The notes under the pieces were generated by a model. It was not told where the DNA came from. It saw only the letters and a program-made list of their open reading frames with translations, and did not search any database. A stretch of 14,038 nucleotides of DNA from RUG11462 sp045649405 (GTDB lineage: Bacteria; Bacillota; Clostridia; Oscillospirales; Acutalibacteraceae): NCBI GenBank assembly GCA_045649405.1, contig JAZRPW010000063.1:1-14038 (forward strand). The letters run 5' to 3'. Positions 5,582-12,566 of the stretch are shown piece by piece (position 1 is the stretch's first letter; every line of letters starts with the position of its first letter). The position numbers and the translations under genes are program-made.

Positions 5582-7870
5582 ATGAAAAAGAAAAAGCTTT
5601 TAGCGATAATTCTTTCTGTGTTGTTGGTGTTTATGACATCATATTCGGTTTTTGCTGCAATTCCTTCATATGATAGTACAAAACCACATTTCGAAATTGA
5701 ATCTGTAGCAGTTGAGAAAGGCGAAGAGTTTGATGTTAACATTAACATCGGCAACAACCCTGGTTTTTGGGCTGCAAAATTTTCTATTAAATGTGATAGC
5801 GCAATTAGTTTTGTGACTAAAGACAACGAGCCAGATGTGTCTTATGCTGATTTAACTGAAGTTAGTTTTGTATCTAATTTAAAAAACAATGTGTTTACTT
5901 GTTTAATTAATTCAAACAATTCTTCAAACATCACATATAATGGCACAATTTTGACTTTAAGATTGAAGGCGAGTGAAGATGCAAAAATTGGTAAATATGA
6001 AATATCTTTTACTAATTATTCAAGCACTAATTTTATTGATTATGATGGCAAAAAAGTCGCTTTTACCTTTGCTAATAGTGAAGTTGCTGTGGGAACAGGT
6101 TACTTCTTTGAAGCTTATCAATGCTCACCAAAATCAACAGGAAGTGGCAATCTTTCTACTTACAATCAAACTGACTTAACTCCAAATGGTACACTGAGTT
6201 GTTTTGAAGCAATGGCAGAAGGAGATACTGTTTCGTTTACACTTTCTAATATTGCTGCAGGTACATATAAGTTTTTTACATATTCAAGAGATTTAAGTAC
6301 TAGGGGTACCTTTGGTGTATATGTTGATGATGTTTTGATTGACACTGTTAGTTACGCAGGCGAATTTATGGTTAATAAGCGTGAAATTGGCAATTTTACA
6401 ATTAATTCTGATAAAAATGTAATTGTTAAATTTTCTGCAAGTGGTGTTATTGGAAAAATGTATATGATGTATTTTGAATTAGAAAAAATCAATGGTAATA
6501 TTTCTTCAACTTCAAAACCTGTTTCTACTGTAGAAGGAACGACTTATACAACAACCACTACAACAACTAGTCCTACAACTACAAGAACAACTACAATGAT
6601 GACAACCGGTCCGGCTACTCTTGATACTTCAACAGCAATTTCAATTAGTGATGTTTCAAAAACTGATAATTGGGTGAAGGGTAGTTATGATTTATCTACT
6701 GGTGCTTATGTTTTAAGTTCAGTTCGAATCTGTGTTTCAAAATTAGTTAAAGTTACACCTGGTAGAGTTTATAAATTTAGCACCGGATATTCAGATACAA
6801 ATATTCAGTTTGTTATTCGCAATTACAATTCAAAAGGTACATTTGTTTCTAGTGTTGGTGCTCTTTCAAGCGGTTCGACCTATTCTTTTGGTACTAATAC
6901 TGCTTATATAACAGTGGGTATTTATCATGTAAAAGATAATGTGACAAATTTGTTGGCTATGGTTACTGATAAGGTAATTAAACCAGTTATAACTGATGTT
7001 TCTACTACCGAGGGAACAACCGAGACAACTACCACTACTACAACTACAATTACAACAATTCCAACTACTCCACCTACTACTACCACCACACTAAATACTA
7101 CAACAGAAAAAACTACAACTTCAAAGGTAACGGGTTATGAAGTAAACTTAGATGGTGTGGCTACAAATGTTGCTGCAGGCGGAATTTATACTTTGCCAAA
7201 TGTAGAAGATAACGTTGTTGCTTATGTTGATAATAGTGGAAAATATTATGCGTGCGGTGAAAATGTTCCAATTCATAGCAATACAAAATTCACTTCAATC
7301 AAATTGAGTCTTGAAACTTTAGAACAAGCATCTATTAGATTAAAACCAAGTGAAGCAGCTAAAAACATTTCTGGCATTCGTTTTTATACTGAAGTTGATC
7401 AAGAGCTAATTTCAACTTTGAGAAAAAATGATTTTATTGTTGAATTAGGAACTTTAATTGCACCAAAAAGTTATTTTAATAATTATAGAACAACCGATTT
7501 AAAATTTGGTGTAGATTTTGGAATGGGTGTAAATTATCTTTCTGTTCCATATAATTCAGAGGAATATTATACTGACAGTAATTTTAGCGGTATTGTTGGT
7601 TCTTTAAATAACATTAAAGATAATCACGCTATGTGGGATTTCATTGGACGTGGCTATGCTAAAATTACATTCAATGGTGTTGAGAAAATTGTTTATGCCT
7701 CTGGTAAGAACAAATTACCAGTTAGAAGTATTGGATATATTGCTTTTAAAGTGAAGAATGATGTAAGTATTTATGAAAATTATAACGAAGATCAAAAAGC
7801 AATAATTGATTATTATTACGCATTTTACAAGAAAATGGGTAATGACCCATATGCTGATGATGTTTTTTAA
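5582..7870 (+). CDS. secreted modular protein with cohesin-like domain
   Basis: A 762-residue secreted protein. A signal peptide (1-25, MKKKK then a hydrophobic core ending SVFA) is followed by a cohesin-like beta domain (about 36-171). It shows the family's spaced pattern: GEEFDVNINIGNNPGF near the start, NGTILTLRLKA in the middle, and a closing DYDGKKVAF then VAV. Next come a carbohydrate-binding-like beta sandwich (about 172-305), a Thr linker (307-350), a second such module (about 351-470), another Thr linker (474-516) and a C-terminal domain (517-762) of a type I associate with clostridial surface proteins but cannot name. There is no sortase motif, SLH repeat or dockerin, so how it is retained is unclear. 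I chose ATG 5582 because GGAG (5569-5572) lies 9 bases before it; ATGs at 5567 and 5576 fit poorly. The next gene, 21 bases on, carries a dockerin. Confidence 0.82.
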   Translation: MKKKKLLAIILSVLLVFMTSYSVFAAIPSYDSTKPHFEIESVAVEKGEEFDVNINIGNNPGFWAAKFSIKCDSAISFVTKDNEPDVSYADLTEVSFVSNLKNNVFTCLINSNNSSNITYNGTILTLRLKASEDAKIGKYEISFTNYSSTNFIDYDGKKVAFTFANSEVAVGTGYFFEAYQCSPKSTGSGNLSTYNQTDLTPNGTLSCFEAMAEGDTVSFTLSNIAAGTYKFFTYSRDLSTRGTFGVYVDDVLIDTVSYAGEFMVNKREIGNFTINSDKNVIVKFSASGVIGKMYMMYFELEKINGNISSTSKPVSTVEGTTYTTTTTTTSPTTTRTTTMMTTGPATLDTSTAISISDVSKTDNWVKGSYDLSTGAYVLSSVRICVSKLVKVTPGRVYKFSTGYSDTNIQFVIRNYNSKGTFVSSVGALSSGSTYSFGTNTAYITVGIYHVKDNVTNLLAMVTDKVIKPVITDVSTTEGTTETTTTTTTTITTIPTTPPTTTTTLNTTTEKTTTSKVTGYEVNLDGVATNVAAGGIYTLPNVEDNVVAYVDNSGKYYACGENVPIHSNTKFTSIKLSLETLEQASIRLKPSEAAKNISGIRFYTEVDQELISTLRKNDFIVELGTLIAPKSYFNNYRTTDLKFGVDFGMGVNYLSVPYNSEEYYTDSNFSGIVGSLNNIKDNHAMWDFIGRGYAKITFNGVEKIVYASGKNKLPVRSIGYIAFKVKNDVSIYENYNEDQKAIIDYYYAFYKKMGNDPYADDVF
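6539..6607 (+). repeat. Thr-codon repeat tract, first linker
   Basis: A run of ACA, ACT and ACC triplets codes for a nearly pure threonine linker (about residues 320-342 of the secreted protein) between two beta-sandwich modules. Such linkers are typical of secreted modular proteins of cellulosome-type bacteria and may be glycosylated. The triplet repetition could permit length variation. Confidence 0.75.
7001..7123 (+). repeat. Thr-codon repeat tract, second linker
   Basis: A longer ACA/ACT/ACC tract coding for Thr with a few Pro, Ile and Glu (residues 474-514 of the secreted protein). It joins the second binding-like module to the C-terminal domain. It closely resembles the first linker in codon composition. 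Confidence 0.75.
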
Positions 7871-7891
7871 TAATTTGTAAGGAGAGAAGAT

Positions 7892-9556
7892 ATGAAATTC
7901 ACAAAAATATTATGTTTAATTTTATCCGCAATTTTAATGCTATCTTGCTTTTCGATTCCTGCTATTGCTGAAGATGATGTGTTAGGTGACGTTAATAAAG
8001 ATGGTGTTATTGACATTGCTGATATTTTGCTTTTAAGAAAGCATATAGTTGGTATTTATGTTTTGAATGAAATTTCTTTAACTAATGCTGATGTTGATGT
8101 TAGTTCTGTTGTTGATGTGTTGGATTTGTTGTTTTTAAGAAAATATTTGCTTGGCGCAATAAATTCATTTGATCAAGTTAAAGCAGATGCTAACTTGCTT
8201 GATAATGTTTCAAATCTTGAAATTGAAGCAGAATATCTTGGTAATCCAGCCGCATCTCATTATACAAAATATGACACTGCACATAATTATGCTAAAAATG
8301 CTTGGGATTTGGCTGTTAAAGATGGTAAAGTTTTAATATCTAACGGTAACTATGGCGATAATACTGGTTCGGTTCCAATCTTCTATTATACAAATGATTC
8401 AACAACTTTTGAAAAATGTGACCATTCTAATGGCAGTGGTTTGAGTTCAGAAGAAATTAAAAGATTTTTTGAAATTGATGGAGAAATTTATGCTACTGCT
8501 ACCGACCCACTGGGAATGGATCATGGTACTTATTATTGGTATGATAGTGTTAAAAACAGATGGCAACATTACAACACTTTGTCTTACGGCGTTCATATTT
8601 ATGATATGGTCGAATATAATGGTAAAGTATTCTTTGGTGGAATGTTTAGAACTCCTGCTAGTAGTGATGTAATAACTTCTTGCGTTCAATACCTTGACAA
8701 AAAAGATTTACGTGGTTCAAAAGCGTCCACAGCTGTTAAATTTTATTATAAAGATGGTAAGGAATTTAATGTTTCTTCTTATGTTTATAATGGACAAACA
8801 TATTATAATTACGATTATTGGCGTTGTTATGATATGTTTGTATTTAAAAATGAACTTTATGCTATTCATAATAGCTCATCTACATTAACTGTGAATGCTT
8901 ATTCTGGTTTGTTTAAATATGACAAAGAAAGTAATAAGTTTATTATGGTTTATGATGGTAAAACTTTGAGAGGGGCTAACGCTGTTACAAGACACACAAC
9001 ATTTAGAAGTTATGTTGATGAAAATGACAAATATGTTTCGAGTGGTGTGCTTTGTTATTATAATTTCAATAATAATTCTTATGTTACAGGTGGCTTGAAA
9101 TATGGTGAAGAAGTTGTTTCTTCTGAAATGATGACAGGTGCTGAAATTGTTACAGATGATACTTATGTTGCAGTTTGTAACGGCATTTTCAAATCAAGTA
9201 ATGTTGAAAAAACTTCAGGTGCGTTTGAAGAAGTTTCTTTGGGCACAGGCAATGAAAATTATGTTGTTAGAGATGCTTTTGAATTAGAAGGAAAGTATTA
9301 TTTCTTGGCTTCACAAATGAACGGCTCAAATGACTTTACAACAACTATTTTCCAAACAAATAAATACTTTAATAAATTTACAAAAGTATTAAGTTTTAAA
9401 ACACCTTCGTTTGCAAGAAGTTTTGCTTACAATGCAGGTTGTTTGTATGTTGGTCTTGGCGGAAATGGTACTATTGACAATGCTGGTCAAAGTTCTCCAT
9501 CATCTTCATACGCTGGTAGAATTTACAGAGTTGATTTAAAAGACTATGCTAATTAA
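7892..9556 (+). CDS. secreted dockerin protein with beta-repeat body
   Basis: A 554-residue secreted protein. The signal peptide is residues 1-26 (cleavage after AIA). A type I dockerin fills about 30-92: loop one D33-x-N35-x-D37-G-x-x-D41-x-x-D44 is canonical and is followed by ILLLRKHIVG. Loop two is D67-x-D69-x-S71-S-x-x-D75-x-x-D78, followed by LLFLRKYLLG. The remaining 450 residues show recurring units of hydrophobic strand, GxxY/F turn, then Y-W/K-Y-D and N-x-F/W (for example EIDGEIYATA, EYNGKVFFGG, FKNELYAIHN, LFKYDKESNKF). This suggests a beta-propeller or kelch-like fold, though I cannot assign a family or see catalytic residues. Dockerins bind cohesins in a calcium-dependent way; the upstream gene encodes a cohesin-like domain. 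The GGAGAG ribosome-binding site is at 7881-7886. It is the last gene of the unit, with a terminator just after. Confidence 0.87.
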   Translation: MKFTKILCLILSAILMLSCFSIPAIAEDDVLGDVNKDGVIDIADILLLRKHIVGIYVLNEISLTNADVDVSSVVDVLDLLFLRKYLLGAINSFDQVKADANLLDNVSNLEIEAEYLGNPAASHYTKYDTAHNYAKNAWDLAVKDGKVLISNGNYGDNTGSVPIFYYTNDSTTFEKCDHSNGSGLSSEEIKRFFEIDGEIYATATDPLGMDHGTYYWYDSVKNRWQHYNTLSYGVHIYDMVEYNGKVFFGGMFRTPASSDVITSCVQYLDKKDLRGSKASTAVKFYYKDGKEFNVSSYVYNGQTYYNYDYWRCYDMFVFKNELYAIHNSSSTLTVNAYSGLFKYDKESNKFIMVYDGKTLRGANAVTRHTTFRSYVDENDKYVSSGVLCYYNFNNNSYVTGGLKYGEEVVSSEMMTGAEIVTDDTYVAVCNGIFKSSNVEKTSGAFEEVSLGTGNENYVVRDAFELEGKYYFLASQMNGSNDFTTTIFQTNKYFNKFTKVLSFKTPSFARSFAYNAGCLYVGLGGNGTIDNAGQSSPSSSYAGRIYRVDLKDYAN

Positions 9557-9561
9557 TATTT

Positions 9562-9589
9562 AAAGCTCGGCTATAAAGCCGAGCTTTTT
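9562..9589. terminator. bidirectional terminator between convergent genes
   Basis: A 10-base-pair stem AAAGCTCGGC (9562-9571) with GCCGAGCTTT (9578-9587) closes a 6-base loop and leads into T residues on the plus strand. It lies directly after the dockerin gene stop and abuts the stop of the minus-strand hydrolase gene (9588-9590). On the minus strand it is also followed by a T-rich run, though weaker. It likely ends both transcripts. Confidence 0.88.
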
Positions 9590-10241
9590 ATTTGCAAAAT
9601 ACATGGTTGCCAATTGTAGTAATTATAGGCCTTTTTTTAATCCAACTTGATTTAGCAGTTTTTGGGTTGTAATAGTAAATAGCACCACCTGATGGGTCCC
9701 AACCATTTAATGCATCTTGTGCGGCTTTATAGGCACTGTCAACGACTTTTTTGTTGATTTGACCATCGTACATACAGTCGAATGCACCGCTTTGATAAAC
9801 TACACCAGAAACGGTGTCAGGAAAAGAAGAGTGCGCAACTCGATTCAAAATTACAGCCCCAACTGCAACCTGGCCTCGATAGTTTTCTCCACGTGCTTCT
9901 GCAGAAATAACCCTTGCAAGTAGATTCACATCTGAATTTTTTGAAGAATTGTTGCTAAGACCATGAATACCCATTTTTTCTAAAGTTTTTTTACCGGCAA
10001 TTCCATCTGCAGTTAATCCATTTCGTTTTTGAAATTTAATAACTGCTTTCTTTGTTTTAGTGCCATAAATTCCGTCAACAGAACCGTTATAATAATCCCA
10101 TTTTTTAAGTCGTTTTTGAATTTCTCTAACCTCATTTCCGCGTGAGCCATATTTTGAAAGTGCAAAACTTTGAGCAGAAAAACAAAACAGCAAAACAAAT
10201 GATAATAAAAGTGTAATTGTTATTTTAAATTTCTTTTTCAT
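9588..10241 (-). CDS. sleB: SleB-type cell wall / spore cortex hydrolase
   Basis: A 217-residue exported hydrolase. A signal peptide (1-27, ending SFA) is followed by a peptidoglycan-binding type 1 repeat (about 29-91: SKYGSRGNEVREIQKRL, VDGIYGTKTKKAV, LTADGIAGKKTL) and a SleB-type hydrolase domain (about 105-216). The domain has the hallmark LLARVISAEARGE, with E115 the likely catalytic glutamate, then AVGAVILNRV and a GGAIYYYNP motif. Length and order match SleB, the lytic transglycosylase that degrades spore cortex at germination. Related vegetative wall hydrolases (CwlJ-like and others) share the fold, so the role is likely but not certain. No ypeB-like partner is adjacent. The ribosome-binding site AGGAG (plus-strand 10248-10252) sits 6 bases from the ATG. 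It converges on the dockerin gene and diverges from thrS. Confidence 0.88.
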   Translation of the reverse strand: MKKKFKITITLLLSFVLLFCFSAQSFALSKYGSRGNEVREIQKRLKKWDYYNGSVDGIYGTKTKKAVIKFQKRNGLTADGIAGKKTLEKMGIHGLSNNSSKNSDVNLLARVISAEARGENYRGQVAVGAVILNRVAHSSFPDTVSGVVYQSGAFDCMYDGQINKKVVDSAYKAAQDALNGWDPSGGAIYYYNPKTAKSSWIKKRPIITTIGNHVFCK

Positions 10242-10301
10242 AAAATTCTCCTAAACATAAAATTATTAGTATTTTTTGCTGTTTTTATGGGGTTTATACT
10301 A

Positions 10302-10330
10302 TTGACAAATTAAGAAAAATTTGATAAAAT
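10302..10330 (+). promoter_or_regulatory. sigma-A promoter of thrS
   Basis: A perfect -35 TTGACA (10302-10307), 17-base spacer and TAAAAT (10325-10330). Transcription would start near 10337, giving a leader of about 275 bases before thrS. The region between this promoter and the divergent sleB start (10242-10301) holds no convincing minus-strand promoter. Confidence 0.85.
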
Positions 10331-10336
10331 AGACTA

Positions 10337-10584
10337 AAAGTTTTGATAGAAGAATTTTTCATCAAAAACATTTCTTTAGAGAGTAACCTTCATAGGCTGA
10401 AAGAGGTTTAGTTATGTTGATGAAAAGTACCGCTTCTTGAACTGCCTGCGATGAGTTGTGCCGTATTTCTGCGTTAAAGAATTTTGAGGTTTTGTTGTGT
10501 GTTGACAGCAAAATGAATCGGGTGGAACCGTGTTAAAGTTTTTGGCTTGACACCCCGTTTTTTACGGGTTGTCAGGCCTTTTTG
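10337..10584 (+). promoter_or_regulatory. T-box riboswitch (threonine) upstream of thrS
   Basis: This leader senses the charging state of tRNA-Thr and controls read-through into thrS. The T-box core AATCGGGTGGAACCG (10516-10530) is clear; its TGGA pairs with the tRNA 3' end. Stem I can be built from AGAAG (10348-10352) with CTTCT (10433-10437) and TTTTCATCAA (10356-10365) with TTGATGAAAA (10417-10426). The internal loop between these helices contains ACC (10429-10431), a threonine specifier codon in the expected place. A terminator stem (10544-10578, GGCTTGACA paired with TGTCAGGCC across a CCCCGT/ACGGG part) with a T tract to 10583 competes with the antiterminator. Low charged tRNA-Thr should stabilise the antiterminator and raise expression. 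Confidence 0.93.
10544..10584 (+). terminator. regulated terminator of the T-box leader
   Basis: The stem's 5' arm is GGCTTGACACCCCGT (10544-10558) and its 3' arm is ACGGGTTGTCAGGCC (10564-10578), with two mismatches, followed by TTTTTG. It is the off-state hairpin of the T-box switch and ends about 30 bases before the thrS ATG. Confidence 0.88.
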
Positions 10585-10612
10585 TTTATATTTTTGAAAG
10601 GAAGAAAATTAA

Positions 10613-12553
10613 ATGATTAAAGTTACTTTAAAAGGCGGCGTGGTAAACGAATACGAAAGTGGTATTTCAGTTGCCGAAATCGCAAAACAAATTAGTATGG
10701 GACTTTACAAAGCAGCGTGTGCTTGTGAAGTGGATGGAGTGGTTTGTGACCTTAGAACCACACTTGATAAGGATTGTCAGGTTAATATCTTGACATTTGA
10801 TGATGAAATGGGTAAAAAAGCTTTTTGGCATACAACATCTCATCTTATGGCTCAAGCAATTACAAGGCTTTATCCAAATGTAAAACTTGCAATTGGTCCT
10901 GCTATTGACAGTGGTTTTTACTATGATATGGATGTTGAAGAACCATTCACAGTTGAAGACCTTGCTAAAATCGAAGCAGAAATGAAGGCTATTGTTAAAG
11001 AAAATCCTGAAATTGTTAGATATTATCTTTCTCCTGAAGAGGCAATTGAAAAAGTTTCTAAAGATGGGGAAATTTATAAAGAAGAACTCATTCGTGAACA
11101 CGCTGACAAAGGCGAAGCTTTGTCTTTCTATGAGCAAGGTGAATTTTATGACCTTTGTGCAGGTCCACATTTGATGAGTGTGTCAGGCATTAAAGCAATT
11201 AAACTTTTGTCAATTACAGGTGCTTATTGGCGTGGTGACCAAAGCAAAAAAATGCTTAGCAGAATTTATGGTGTTTCTTTCCCAAAGGCTTCAATGCTTG
11301 AAGAACACTTAACAATGCTTGAAGAAGCTAAAAAGCGTGACCATAATAAACTTGGTCGTGAACTTGAATTGTTCACAACTTCTGACGTTATTGGTCAAGG
11401 CCTTCCAATTATGCTTCCAAAAGGTACACAAATTTTGCAAACAATGCAAAGATTTGTTGAAGATGAAGAGGCAAAACGTGGTTGGTTAAGAACAAAAACA
11501 CCACTTATGGCAAAATCAGACCTTTATAAAATTTCTGGTCACTGGGACCACTATCGTGATGGTATGTTTGTAATGGGCGACCCTGAAAGTGAAGATGAAG
11601 TTTTTGCACTTCGTCCAATGACCTGTCCATTCCAATATCAAGCATATCTTAACAGAAAACGTTCTTATCGTGATTTGCCAATGCGTTTGGGCGAAACATC
11701 AACACTCTTTAGAAATGAGTCTTCTGGTGAAATGCACGGTCTTATTCGTGTTCGTCAATTCACAATTTCAGAAGGTCACTTAATGTGTACTCCTGAACAA
11801 CTTGAAGATGAGTTTAAGAACTGTTTAGAGCTTGCAATTTATATGCTTGATACTTTAGGCCTTCTTGAAGATGTATCTTATAGATTCTCACAATGGGACC
11901 CAAAAGATACTGATAAATATATTGGTACTGTTGAACAATGGGAAGAAGCACAAGGTATAATGGGTAAAATTCTTGACAACCTTGGTATCGATTACAAAGT
12001 CGGTATTGGCGAAGCTGCTTTCTATGGTCCAAAACTTGATATTCAAATTAAAAATGTATTTGGCAAAGAAGATACACTTATCACAATTCAAATTGACCAA
12101 ATGCTTGCTGAAAAATTTGGTATGGAATATGTTGACAAAGATGGTCAAAATAAAAATCCATACATCATTCATAGAACATCAATTGGTTGTTATGAAAGAA
12201 CATTGGCTCTTCTTATTGAAAAATACGCAGGCGCATTCCCAATGTGGTTAGCACCAGAACAAGTTAGAATTTTGCCTATCTCTGATAAATATTTGGATGC
12301 GGCTTATGATGTTAAACAAAAATTGTTAAACGCAGGCATTCGTGTTGAGTTAGATGATAGAGCAGAAAAAGTTGGTTACAAAATTCGTGAAGCACAACTA
12401 CAAAAAGTTCCTTATATGCTTATTGTTGGCGAAAAAGAAGTTGAAACAAACACAGTTTCAATTCGTTCAAGAAAAAATGGCGATATGGGTGCTGTTGCTG
12501 TCGAAGAATTTATCAAAAACGCGTTAGAAGAAATTGAAACAAAAGCAAGATAA
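10613..12553 (+). CDS. thrS: threonyl-tRNA synthetase
   Basis: A full-length 646-residue class II synthetase that attaches threonine to tRNA-Thr in the cytoplasm. Domains in order are TGS (1-62), the editing domain (about 65-225) with H73-TTS-H77 and C182-AGP-H186, the catalytic core (about 245-545) and the anticodon-binding domain (about 550-640). Zinc ligands C338 (MTCP), H389 (SEGHLMC) and H520 (IIHRTS) are all present, as is motif 2 (FRNESSGEMHGL). The motif 3 region reads IGCYERTLALLIE, as in many clostridial enzymes. No key residue appears missing, so both aminoacylation and serine editing should work. The start ATG follows an AAAGGA site (10597-10602). Expression is governed by the upstream T-box. 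Its stop codon overlaps the ribosome-binding site of the next gene. Confidence 0.97.
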   Translation: MIKVTLKGGVVNEYESGISVAEIAKQISMGLYKAACACEVDGVVCDLRTTLDKDCQVNILTFDDEMGKKAFWHTTSHLMAQAITRLYPNVKLAIGPAIDSGFYYDMDVEEPFTVEDLAKIEAEMKAIVKENPEIVRYYLSPEEAIEKVSKDGEIYKEELIREHADKGEALSFYEQGEFYDLCAGPHLMSVSGIKAIKLLSITGAYWRGDQSKKMLSRIYGVSFPKASMLEEHLTMLEEAKKRDHNKLGRELELFTTSDVIGQGLPIMLPKGTQILQTMQRFVEDEEAKRGWLRTKTPLMAKSDLYKISGHWDHYRDGMFVMGDPESEDEVFALRPMTCPFQYQAYLNRKRSYRDLPMRLGETSTLFRNESSGEMHGLIRVRQFTISEGHLMCTPEQLEDEFKNCLELAIYMLDTLGLLEDVSYRFSQWDPKDTDKYIGTVEQWEEAQGIMGKILDNLGIDYKVGIGEAAFYGPKLDIQIKNVFGKEDTLITIQIDQMLAEKFGMEYVDKDGQNKNPYIIHRTSIGCYERTLALLIEKYAGAFPMWLAPEQVRILPISDKYLDAAYDVKQKLLNAGIRVELDDRAEKVGYKIREAQLQKVPYMLIVGEKEVETNTVSIRSRKNGDMGAVAVEEFIKNALEEIETKAR

Positions 12554-12566
12554 GGAGACGTTAAAA

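Noticed and set aside
6539..7123. CRISPR-like or tandem DNA repeat array
   Set aside because: The repetition is of threonine codons in one reading frame with irregular spacing and no unique spacers; it is a protein linker.
7943..7951. Lipoprotein signal (Cys19) in the dockerin protein
   Set aside because: MLSC does not fit the lipobox well (Met and Leu at -3 and -2), and a typical type I cleavage site AIA lies further on.
10267..10299. Sporulation (sigma-G) promoter for sleB
   Set aside because: On the minus strand GTATA and AATACTA resemble the boxes, but the spacer is 21 bases, longer than the usual 17-18, and the -10 lacks the leading C. Not strong enough to call.
10667..11170. 167-codon open frame on the minus strand
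   Set aside because: Fully antisense to the conserved editing domain of thrS, with an implausible Phe/Ile/Asn-rich product.
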